DNA of 5,792 bases from Bacteroidales bacterium (GTDB lineage Bacteria; Bacteroidota; Bacteroidia; Bacteroidales; JAADGE01). The stretch lies in assembly GCA_029932445.1 (NCBI GenBank), contig JAOZQB010000186.1:1-5792 (forward strand), written 5' to 3'. Each line of letters starts with the position of its first letter. Position 1 is the first letter of the stretch. The notes below the pieces were generated by a model. It searched no databases. It worked only from the letters and a program-made list of their open reading frames with translations, and was not told where the DNA came from. Position numbers and translations under genes: made by a program. Positions 1 to 5,792 of this stretch are shown here, piece after piece.

Positions 1-280
1 TGTTGTTGTTTTACCATATACTTCCGTTGATGAAATAAACTCAAACTTTAAAGTATATCCGAATCCGACCGACGGTTTAATAACCATATCATCCGCAACA
101 GATATATCGGATGCTGTTTTTGAACTTAAAAACATTGCAGGACAAGAAGTACAATATAAATTGATTGAAAAAACATCACATTCCTGCGGAATAGATATTT
201 CCAATCTTGCCTACGGTGTATATTTCTTAAAGATTAATTTGAAAGGAGAAATAAAGATGTTGCGATTGGTAAAGAAATAA
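1..280 (+). CDS. C-terminal end of a secreted protein with a type IX secretion (Por) type A sorting domain; 5' end outside window
   Basis: The frame runs from base 2 to a TAA at 278-280 and gives the last 92 residues of a larger protein. Nearly all of the visible part is a type A T9SS C-terminal sorting domain. It has the opening motif FKVYPNPTDG (about residues 17-26), the middle motif with GQEV, the IDISNLAYGVYFLKI strand motif, and the basic end MLRLVKK. In this family the domain directs export through the type IX machinery across the outer membrane, and it is then removed, often with attachment of the cargo to the cell surface. The functional part of the protein lies upstream of the window, so what the cargo does cannot be said. 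It converges on the minus-strand cluster, with a palindrome in between. The sorting-domain call is firm. Identity beyond that is unknown. Confidence 0.93.
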   Translation, partial: VVVLPYTSVDEINSNFKVYPNPTDGLITISSATDISDAVFELKNIAGQEVQYKLIEKTSHSCGIDISNLAYGVYFLKINLKGEIKMLRLVKK

Positions 281-289
281 AATCCTAAG

Positions 290-316
290 CCCGTCAGGGT
301 TTTAAACCCTGACGGG
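290..316. terminator. 27-bp near-perfect palindrome between convergent genes; likely bidirectional terminator or dispersed intergenic repeat
   Basis: The arms CCCGTCAGGGTTT (290-302) and AAACCCTGACGGG (304-316) are perfect 13-bp reverse complements around a single base. As RNA, the GC-rich outer 10 bp would form a strong stem with a 7-nt AU loop. It begins 9 nt after the stop codon of the plus-strand gene and lies 46 nt past the stop codon of the minus-strand DUF2141 gene, where a shared terminator would be expected. No strong T-run follows directly on the plus strand (GGTTTATAAC). On the minus strand an ATTTTATTT tract follows after several bases, so the terminator is not of the classical type. 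A CCTGACGGG-type palindrome between genes could also be one copy of a repeat family found elsewhere in the genome. Confidence 0.7.
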
Positions 317-362
317 GGTTTATAACAGAACTGAAAGCTTCCCTAAAACTGTCAACTCTGAA

Positions 363-794
363 TTAAAAATATTTCATTTTTACATATACAGTTTTATCAT
401 TTTCCCCGATAAGAAAATCAAACTTTTTAAATTCCGGACGCCTCAAAACTCTGTCGGTAAAATTTGAGAAGCCATAACCTTCTCTCGGCATTCCGATAAA
501 ATTATATTCCATTTTACCGTCATTGTTTTTGTCGTCTAATACCGTAATTCCGTAAACTCCGGGTTTAAGTTTAAGCTTTATTTTCATTGTTCCGCATTTT
601 AAATCGGCTTTAGAATAACTTTTATCAAAAAAAGGTTTTTCTTTTATAAAGTCTTCATTATTTTTAAAAACGGCAACAGCTATTTTACCTTTTTTACTTT
701 TTATATTTGTTATTTCAACCGTTAATGTTTGTGCATTTATTGAACATGTGAATACCAGAATAACAAAAACCGTTAAATATCTTTTCTTTCTCAT
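363..794 (-). CDS. Small secreted DUF2141 (PF09912) family protein
   Basis: This encodes 143 residues. An N-terminal signal peptide (basic MRKKR, hydrophobic core about 7-18, probable cleavage after Ala21 in INA|Q) predicts export to the periplasm or beyond. There is no lipobox. The mature part matches the DUF2141 pattern: LTVEITNIKSKKGKIAVAVF (24-43), a PGVYGITVLDDKN strand and loop (78-90), the acidic DDKNNDGKME segment (87-96), and GMPREGYGFSN (101-111), the most typical stretch of the family. The length is normal. The family is a small secreted beta-rich domain of unknown biochemical role. The Asp/Asn/Gly loop could bind a metal such as calcium, but this is inference. The ATG lies 3 nt after the stop of the LolA-like gene, so translation is probably coupled and it is the last gene of the unit. 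No Shine-Dalgarno sequence is visible. Confidence 0.88.
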   Translation of the reverse strand: MRKKRYLTVFVILVFTCSINAQTLTVEITNIKSKKGKIAVAVFKNNEDFIKEKPFFDKSYSKADLKCGTMKIKLKLKPGVYGITVLDDKNNDGKMEYNFIGMPREGYGFSNFTDRVLRRPEFKKFDFLIGENDKTVYVKMKYF

Positions 795-797
795 AGC

Positions 798-1574
798 TTA
801 TAATTTTTCAAGCATTGCAGGGGTAAACTTATTTTCGTTGAGGGCTGAACCGAGTTGAAATTTATTAATGCTCATGACAGATTGTCTGCCGTTTTGTTTA
901 TTTTCCGTTTTCATGTAAAAAGCAAAATATTTTCCGTTCGCTTGTTTTTTGTATTGTTCAATGGTTTGAATTTTATGTAGTTCGCCGTCGAAATCATAAA
1001 ATTCTATTTTATAACACAGATAAGTTGTTTTGTCAATCCATACAATTTTTTTACTGAAACCGTATTCGTCTTCAATGTCTTCATTTTTACAAGTTGTTTC
1101 TATTTTATAACATAACCGGTTTTTGTATGTTTCAGAAGAAAGAATTTTATAGTTGAAATCATTCATATTCGGTTTACTCATGTCCGCATTCGTAAATTCG
1201 GAACCCATAAAATTCTTGCTTTTTTCGCTGCTGATAATTCTGCGTATTTTTCGTATCGCCGGCATATAAATCCACATTGCATCGTCTTTGTTTTCATAAT
1301 CATATATTAAAATTGCCGTTCCTTTAACATCTGCCGGAGCCGTAAATTTCATAACGGTTTTTGTTACGGCACCGAATTTTTTACTTGCTGTTGTAACTTG
1401 TCTGATACGTATGCGTCCTTTTGCATCGTATATCTTTAAAGTTAATGCCGTTTCCATGGATTTAAACGTTATGTTATTGCTTGATTTATCGCTGATTTCT
1501 CTTGCTGTTTGTGAATAAGCAGATGCTGTTAAAAAGATCAGGACTGCTGCTGTTATTATGATTTTCTTTTTCAT
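798..1574 (-). CDS. Periplasmic LolA-like protein (outer membrane lipoprotein-sorting protein, PF17131 type)
   Basis: Starting at the ATG at 1574, the protein has 258 residues. A TTG eight codons upstream (1598) would put an extra MKIIKIRH ahead of the signal peptide and is less likely. The signal peptide is MKKK plus a hydrophobic core at 5-17, with cleavage likely near S21/Q22. The mature protein carries the block typical of PF17131: KGTAILIYDYENKDDAMW (84-101), IYMPAIRKIRRI (102-113), then FMGSEFTNADM (122-132), and later IVWIDKTTYLCYKIEFYDFDG (about 177-197). Such proteins have a LolA/LolB-like half-barrel fold that holds lipids or acyl chains, and they often sit beside MMPL-type RND transporters. 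This is not canonical LolA, which differs in sequence and context. Here it follows the MMPL gene by 145 nt and abuts the DUF2141 gene. I infer a periplasmic carrier for the transporter's cargo. The ligand is unknown. Confidence 0.85.
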   Translation of the reverse strand: MKKKIIITAAVLIFLTASAYSQTAREISDKSSNNITFKSMETALTLKIYDAKGRIRIRQVTTASKKFGAVTKTVMKFTAPADVKGTAILIYDYENKDDAMWIYMPAIRKIRRIISSEKSKNFMGSEFTNADMSKPNMNDFNYKILSSETYKNRLCYKIETTCKNEDIEDEYGFSKKIVWIDKTTYLCYKIEFYDFDGELHKIQTIEQYKKQANGKYFAFYMKTENKQNGRQSVMSINKFQLGSALNENKFTPAMLEKL

Positions 1575-1610
1575 GTGTCTAATTTTTATAATTTTCAAAG
1601 GTCACATGGG

Positions 1611-1699
1611 AACACCCGCATGCGACTTATTTTTACTCTGCAAAGGCATGTTCGTGCATTAGACATCCCTTTGGGTGTTAAGCTTTTATAATGGGTGTT
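1611..1699 (-). other. Structured intergenic segment with AACACCC repeats and a hairpin, between the MMPL and LolA-like genes
   Basis: This is the core of the only wide gap (145 nt) inside the gene cluster. On the plus strand TGGGTGTT occurs twice, at 1672-1679 and 1692-1699, exactly 20 bp apart. Its complement AACACCC is at 1611-1617. Between them an 11-bp inverted repeat with one mismatch, CAAAGGCATGT (1641-1651) and ACATCCCTTTG (1663-1673), encloses an 11-nt loop. The outer AACACC/GGTGTT pair would extend the same stem across a one-sided bulge of 24 nt. In the minus-strand transcript either upstream AACACCC copy could pair with the single GGGTGTT. No U-run follows, so it is not an intrinsic terminator. 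It could be an mRNA processing or attenuation site, an operator, or a small repeat element. I do not recognise the family. Confidence 0.45.
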
Positions 1700-1719
1700 T
1701 CATTAGTTTATATTTTTTG

Positions 1720-3966
1720 TTAATTATTTTCTAAAAATTTCGGTTTAATTAAAATGCAAACGGCAGGGATTAAGATTAATGCAGAAATGAGACATAAAAA
1801 TATCGAAATGATAATCAGAAATGCAAAAGACTGAATAATAGGAAATTCCGAAAAAAACAATACGGAAAATCCGACAATAACGGAAAAAGCATTTATCGTA
1901 ATGCCTCTTCCCGTTGTTTTTAAAGTGATTTTTATTGCATCCGGATATGATTTGTTTTTTTTCAGTTCAGACTTTAATCTCCAAAATAAGTGAATTGTAT
2001 AATCAACACCGAGACCAATTGATATAGAAGACAATAATGCAGTTACAATATTTAATTCGATACCGATCCAACCCATTAAACCGAAGATGCAAATTATTGC
2101 AAACAGTAAAGGTAAACTGCCTATTAATCCGGCTTTTATACTTTTGAAAATAATCATTAAGAGAAGCATAATTGCAAAAAATGCAAAAATGAGAGAATTT
2201 TTCTGACCAATTCCCGTGGCTTCACTTAAATCCTTTTCTACAATGCTGTTTCCCGCAATAAGTTTAAAATTTTCATCACCCTTAGTTAAGGATTTTATTT
2301 TCTTAATTATGTTATTTATTGTTTTTACGTCATCGGCTTTATATTGAATTTGTATAATCGCTTTTGTATAATCGAAATTTACAAAATCATCAAAATCTTC
2401 CGGGTCACCGCTCATTGAATACAATTCAAGGTATTGCGCAACGGCTTCGCGACTGTCCGGAATTTTATCATAAAACTTATCTCCCGGATCATTAATGGCA
2501 CGGCTCATTATTCGTATTATTTCGGCAAGTGAAGTAACACTGCCGATTTCCGGCATTTTTTCAAGTTCTGTTTCATAAAAATCCATTTTCTTTAAAATTT
2601 CCGGATTTTTCATATCACCGTCAAATAATATGTTGATATCTTTTGTTCCTCCTAAATATTTATCAGCTATATTTATTGCTACATTATACGAATGCTTTTT
2701 CGGTAAAATACTGTCAAAATCAGAAGCAATTTTTAAACGATAAAATCCTGATGCCGAGACAATAAGGAATATAATAAATAAGTAAATAATCCGTCGCGGA
2801 TGATGTGTAATAAAATCTGCAATTCCGGAAAGTAATTTGGTTAAAAAGCCGTTTTTACTTTTAGAAAAACTTTTATGAACTTTCCCTTTTTTAAGAAACA
2901 TCATCATTGCCGGTATAAATGTAAGACTTAATAATACGGCAAAAGCAATACCGACGGATGTGACAACTCCCATTTGTTTAGCAGGTAACATAATGTGAGT
3001 AACAAGACCGCCTATTCCGAGAATTGTGGTTAAACCTGTTAAAATAATCGGTTTTTTAAGATCCCTGATTGTCTCTTTAATAATTTGTTTCATCGTCATA
3101 TCAGGGTTTTCGGCATTCAATTCTTGATATTTTGCAATAAAATGAATACCGTAATCATTTGCTATTGCAATCATCATAATCGGAATTAATACACCTATCA
3201 CACTCAATTGCCAGCCGAAAAGCGGAATTAATGCCATCGAAATCATAACGGAAATACCAACCACAACAGTCGGCAATAAAACGCCTCTTTTTTCTTTAAA
3301 TGAAGCCCAAAGGAAAATACACATTAACAATAATCCTATCGGTAATAATACCATAAAATCACGAGAAATTTTTTCATTTGCCTCTGCTCGTAAAAAGGGT
3401 TGTCCGGTTATGGTAACTGTTTCATTTCCGGGGTATTTTTTTAATAAATCGGATATTGATGACATTAATTCTTCATCTGTCCTTTTTGAAACAGAATTTA
3501 GTATTATCATCGTGTACCGAAAATCTTCCGATACAATTAATTTATATACCAAATTATTTATTTTTATCTCTTCTCTGAGTTTTTCACGTCGGCTTTCAGA
3601 TTTCGGAATTCTCTGAATAACAGGATTAACAATCATTGAACCGTCTTCACCTTTAATATTTTTAGCATCAAAAAGGGACATAACCATATCAAAATCTTTC
3701 ATGCGATTAAACGCTTTGCTCAGAGATTGAATACGTTTTAAAGTAGCAGCATTTAATACATCATCGGTTTTAAAAATGATTAACAAGGGGTCGCTTTTTC
3801 CGAAAACTTGTTCAATTTTGTCATTATTAATTTTAGACGGCATACTTTCGGGTAAATATGTTGTCAAGTCTGAATTGATGCTTGTTTTCGTCAGCGGAAA
3901 AATACATATGATAACAATTAATAAAGTCAAAATAATAATTAATCGTTTGTGCCTTAGTATGAACAT
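1720..3966 (-). CDS. RND superfamily transporter of the MMPL type (predicted hydrophobe exporter)
   Basis: The 748-residue protein has the full duplicated RND layout: TM1 about 8-27, periplasmic loop 28-202, TM2-6 about 203-358, a cytoplasmic linker, TM7 about 391-409, second periplasmic loop 410-589, and TM8-12 about 590-742. Both halves keep an Asp-Tyr pair in the fourth helix of the repeat, D271-Y272 (AIANDYGIHF) and D655-Y656 (LGVDYTIHL). These match the proton-relay pairs known from MmpL3-type transporters, so the pump is probably active and proton-driven. The loops are much shorter than in AcrB-type drug pumps, and no membrane-fusion protein or TolC-like gene is visible. This fits the hydrophobe/lipid branch (COG1033-like). 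The ATG follows the barrel gene's stop by 16 nt, in an A-rich leader without a clear Shine-Dalgarno, so co-transcription is likely. Cargo and direction are unknown. Confidence 0.9.
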   Translation of the reverse strand: MFILRHKRLIIILTLLIVIICIFPLTKTSINSDLTTYLPESMPSKINNDKIEQVFGKSDPLLIIFKTDDVLNAATLKRIQSLSKAFNRMKDFDMVMSLFDAKNIKGEDGSMIVNPVIQRIPKSESRREKLREEIKINNLVYKLIVSEDFRYTMIILNSVSKRTDEELMSSISDLLKKYPGNETVTITGQPFLRAEANEKISRDFMVLLPIGLLLMCIFLWASFKEKRGVLLPTVVVGISVMISMALIPLFGWQLSVIGVLIPIMMIAIANDYGIHFIAKYQELNAENPDMTMKQIIKETIRDLKKPIILTGLTTILGIGGLVTHIMLPAKQMGVVTSVGIAFAVLLSLTFIPAMMMFLKKGKVHKSFSKSKNGFLTKLLSGIADFITHHPRRIIYLFIIFLIVSASGFYRLKIASDFDSILPKKHSYNVAINIADKYLGGTKDINILFDGDMKNPEILKKMDFYETELEKMPEIGSVTSLAEIIRIMSRAINDPGDKFYDKIPDSREAVAQYLELYSMSGDPEDFDDFVNFDYTKAIIQIQYKADDVKTINNIIKKIKSLTKGDENFKLIAGNSIVEKDLSEATGIGQKNSLIFAFFAIMLLLMIIFKSIKAGLIGSLPLLFAIICIFGLMGWIGIELNIVTALLSSISIGLGVDYTIHLFWRLKSELKKNKSYPDAIKITLKTTGRGITINAFSVIVGFSVLFFSEFPIIQSFAFLIIISIFLCLISALILIPAVCILIKPKFLENN

Positions 3967-3982
3967 TTTTTCTTTTTTTATA

Positions 3983-5335
3983 TTAAAAATTTGCTTTTAG
4001 TTCCGTAAAAAAACCGCTTAACACAGGTGCCGAATAATTAAATATTGAATTTTTCGGACCTTTCATATAGGAACCGCCGATTGAAGCTGAAAGCATATCG
4101 GTTATTTTCCCCGTTATTTTAGGGCGTATCATTAACTCTTCTGATGTAATATTATAATAACCGGATAATTCAATTTTACATTTATCGTAAAAAAAATCTT
4201 TATTCAGAGATAATGTGACTGCCCGGTTTGTTTCTTCTTGTTGATAAAACATCTTTCTGTTAAATATGGAAGATTTATAAATAATCATGTTTTCCGCATA
4301 TTGCATTTGAGCTGCCGTATTTGAAGGGTTCGGTAAAACAGGTTCCGACAATTCGCTGAAATCAACAGTGTATTTTCCTACATATTGAAAAATTGTTGTA
4401 ATACCCAAAAAACAGTGTTCTAAACCGATAACATAACTTATATCCGGATTTGGGATATACATATTCCGGTCATAATTTTCAGTAATATTATATGCTGCTT
4501 CTCCTCGAATTATCCATGAATTAATCGGTAAAGCAAAATCCAACCCGCCGGTGTTTTTCAGGTAAGCCGTTGCTGCATTTGTTATTAAAGGGGTTCCTGT
4601 GCTCCAATCGATTGATTGAACGTTAAAACCGGAAAACGGATTGTAGCCTCTGAAATAAGATACAGAAAAACCGATTTTCGGAAATTCAAAGTTCAATCGT
4701 GTTGCTGCCGAAGCGTTTTTAAATGTTTTTTCAGGGAGGATTGCTTTGTCGTAAATAACATTTCCGTTGATATTAAAAAGATCGTAACGATAAACGGAAG
4801 GTGAATAAAACGGTATGCCGATAAGTTCAATTTCAATAACGGGTGTAAAACGATATTTCATTCTGAGCATAAAATTTGATAATTTTTGATCGTCGAAATC
4901 AGACGTTAAAAAGAAATAGTCGTTTGGTGTGATATTATTCGTCGGGTTAAATCCGTCAGTTCGTCCCCAAGTTACAATTTGGTTTCCGAGAAATAAATCA
5001 AATTGGTTAGATTGATAACCGGCATAAACTTCTTTTAGTTGAAAATCCGAATATTCTTTATCGAAATTCAGACCTTTCCGAAATCGTAAATCGGCATATA
5101 AGAAGGTTCTATTTTTTGATAGTTTACTTTTCAAACAAAATTCTCCGAATACGGATGAATAATCAAAAAGTTTTGTTCCTCCGAATGCGGATGCTCGAGC
5201 ATAACCGTTAAATTCAATTGTTCTGTTTTTGACACTGTCCGGTTTTGTTATGTTATTTTCAAACAAGCTTTGACCGTAAGTTGAAATTATGACAATTAAA
5301 AAAAGTGTTATCAATAAAAACCATTTTTTAATCAT
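3983..5335 (-). CDS. Outer-membrane beta-barrel protein resembling DUF1302
   Basis: The protein has 450 residues, with a signal peptide (MIKKW, hydrophobic core 6-19, probable cleavage near G21/Q22). The rest is made of alternating amphipathic strands with frequent aromatic residues, few Cys, and a C-terminal Phe (ELKANF), the usual signature for outer-membrane barrel assembly. An early strand-and-loop block, GNQIVTWGRTDGF (117-129) followed by NPTNNITPNDY (130-140), resembles the GRQ-x-WG...N-x-INP-x-D pattern of DUF1302 barrels. The resemblance is by eye and partial, so family membership is tentative while the barrel call is firm. It has no TonB box or plug domain and is far shorter than TonB-dependent receptors. 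It is the first gene of the likely unit and lies 16 nt ahead of the MMPL gene. I infer that it is the outer-membrane partner or passage for the transporter's cargo. Confidence 0.72.
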   Translation of the reverse strand: MIKKWFLLITLFLIVIISTYGQSLFENNITKPDSVKNRTIEFNGYARASAFGGTKLFDYSSVFGEFCLKSKLSKNRTFLYADLRFRKGLNFDKEYSDFQLKEVYAGYQSNQFDLFLGNQIVTWGRTDGFNPTNNITPNDYFFLTSDFDDQKLSNFMLRMKYRFTPVIEIELIGIPFYSPSVYRYDLFNINGNVIYDKAILPEKTFKNASAATRLNFEFPKIGFSVSYFRGYNPFSGFNVQSIDWSTGTPLITNAATAYLKNTGGLDFALPINSWIIRGEAAYNITENYDRNMYIPNPDISYVIGLEHCFLGITTIFQYVGKYTVDFSELSEPVLPNPSNTAAQMQYAENMIIYKSSIFNRKMFYQQEETNRAVTLSLNKDFFYDKCKIELSGYYNITSEELMIRPKITGKITDMLSASIGGSYMKGPKNSIFNYSAPVLSGFFTELKANF

Positions 5336-5540
5336 AGCCGTTTTTATTTAAATGAATATTTTTTTGATTTACAATTTTAAAATAATCAGAGATAAAAACG
5401 GTTTTACTTTTAAAATTCGGACTTAAAGTATAGGTGCAAGTTTTGTTTTATTTTATCCGGACTTTTACCGGCTTGATTATAAGCGGATATAAGAAATTGA
5501 AATTTTATCAGAAAGATTTTTTTTTGAGATTGAACAAAAA
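5336..5540 (-). promoter_or_regulatory. AT-rich gap upstream of the barrel gene; probable location of the cluster promoter and leader
   Basis: These 205 nt separate the AraC-type gene from the barrel gene on the same strand and hold no coding frame. A perfect 10-bp inverted repeat, CCGTTTTTAT (5338-5347) and ATAAAAACGG (5392-5401), encloses 44 nt that contain a nested TGATT/AATCA pair (5365-5369 and 5384-5388). It ends 2 nt from the barrel start codon, so the leader RNA could fold over the start region. A second, weaker pair, TATCCG (5454-5459) and CGGATA (5484-5489), lies nearer the AraC gene. No good match to the Bacteroidota TAnnTTTG promoter element is seen. That a promoter lies here is inferred from the spacing only. 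Confidence 0.35.
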
Positions 5541-5792
5541 TCAGCGACGGGAATTTTTGAATTGCAGAGGTGTTTGTCCGGCAATATTTTTAAAAACAGA
5601 ATAAAAAGAAGATTTGCTGCTGAAACCGCAATCGTAGCCGATTGCTTCTATTGAATATTTATCATTTTCGGCATCTTTTAGTTTTTGTTTAACAGCTTCA
5701 ATTCTGTATTCATTTACAAATTGAAAGAAATTTTTGCCGAGAACAGTATTCAAAACTTCTGTTAATTGATGTTTTGGGGTATGTAATTCTTC
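5541..5792 (-). CDS. C-terminal DNA-binding domain of an AraC/XylS-family regulator; 5' end outside window
   Basis: The open frame runs off the right edge and ends in TGA at 5541-5543, giving the last 83 residues. They form most of an AraC-type double helix-turn-helix. The end of the first HTH is KHQLTEVLNTVLGKNFFQFV, followed by the linker helix NEYRIEAVKQKLKD, then the second HTH with IEAIGYDCGFSSKSSFYSVFKNIAG and the closing TPLQFKNSRR. The GF-S-SSF-x-FK-x-G-TP pattern is diagnostic. In-frame codons continue upstream to the window edge, so an internal TTG at 5753 is not the real start. The LGKNFF-FVNEYR wording is usual in Bacteroidota, where this domain often sits behind a membrane or TPR sensor region, not visible here. 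It is on the same strand as, and 205 nt ahead of, the barrel gene, so it may regulate the cluster, but this is only positional. Confidence 0.93.
   Translation of the reverse strand, partial: EELHTPKHQLTEVLNTVLGKNFFQFVNEYRIEAVKQKLKDAENDKYSIEAIGYDCGFSSKSSFYSVFKNIAGQTPLQFKNSRR

Noticed and set aside
798..1574. Calling the LolA-like gene true lolA
   Set aside because: The conserved WIYMPA...GSEFTNADM block is typical of the PF17131 group near MMPL transporters, not of housekeeping LolA.
1575..1598. Upstream TTG start for the LolA-like gene
   Set aside because: It would add eight residues before a normal signal peptide that already starts at the ATG at 1574. TTG is the weaker start, and no ribosome binding site supports it.
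3410..3616. Plus-strand open frame of 68 codons within the MMPL gene
   Set aside because: It lies entirely antisense to a strongly supported coding region, and its product resembles no family I know. It is a frame shadow.
1720..3966. Calling the transporter an AcrB-type multidrug pump or SecDF
   Set aside because: At 748 residues its periplasmic loops are too short for AcrB. It has no fusion-protein partner, and the paired DY motifs fit MMPL and not SecDF.
3776..4000. Plus-strand open frame of 74 codons across the MMPL/barrel gene junction
   Set aside because: It is antisense to the MMPL signal anchor and the barrel gene's end. Its hydrophobic stretch reflects the complement of AT-rich coding sequence, not a gene.
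4616..4804. Plus-strand open frame of 62 codons within the barrel gene
   Set aside because: It is antisense to the barrel gene, low in complexity, and has no recognisable motif or upstream signal.
5387..5394. TATCTCTG on the minus strand as a -7 promoter element (consensus TAnnTTTG) for the barrel gene
   Set aside because: It matches the fixed positions except one, but no TTTG-like -33 element lies at the right distance upstream, and such near-matches are expected by chance in AT-rich DNA.
5454..5489. TATCCG/CGGATA pair as a terminator for the AraC gene
   Set aside because: The stem is only 6 bp with a 24-nt loop, and no U-run follows on the minus strand.

Overview
The window looks like chromosomal DNA of a member of the Bacteroidota. 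It is AT-rich. The gene at the left edge ends in a type A sorting domain for the type IX secretion system, which is restricted to this phylum. Three proteins have signal peptides with Gln just after the likely cleavage site, which is common in the phylum. Start codons lack clear Shine-Dalgarno sequences, and the AraC-type domain at the right edge has the form common in Bacteroidota regulators. No genus can be named from this.

Layout, left to right: the 3' end of a plus-strand T9SS cargo gene (1-280); a near-perfect palindrome at the convergent gene junction (290-316), probably a two-way terminator or a copy of a dispersed repeat; then four complete minus-strand genes read right to left. In transcription order these are an outer-membrane beta-barrel that resembles DUF1302 (5335-3983), a 12-TM RND/MMPL transporter (3966-1720), a LolA-like periplasmic protein of the PF17131 type (1574-798) and a small secreted DUF2141 protein (794-363). 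At the right edge is the 3' end of an AraC-family regulator gene on the same strand (5792-5541).

The four minus-strand genes look like one transcription unit. The barrel and MMPL genes are 16 nt apart, and the LolA-like and DUF2141 genes 3 nt apart. The only wide internal gap (145 nt, between MMPL and LolA-like) contains repeated and inverted AACACCC motifs around a hairpin. Together the products offer an inner-membrane pump, a periplasmic lipid-binding carrier and an outer-membrane barrel, with no membrane-fusion protein or TolC-type channel. The same logic is seen in proteobacterial DUF1302-DUF1329-MMPL neighbourhoods linked to hydrophobic molecules. I infer that this cassette moves a hydrophobic or lipid-like cargo across the envelope. 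The cargo and direction cannot be read from the sequence. The AraC gene lies 205 nt upstream of the barrel gene and is a possible but unproven regulator.

I see no RNA genes, insertion sequences, CRISPR arrays or clear sigma-factor promoters.
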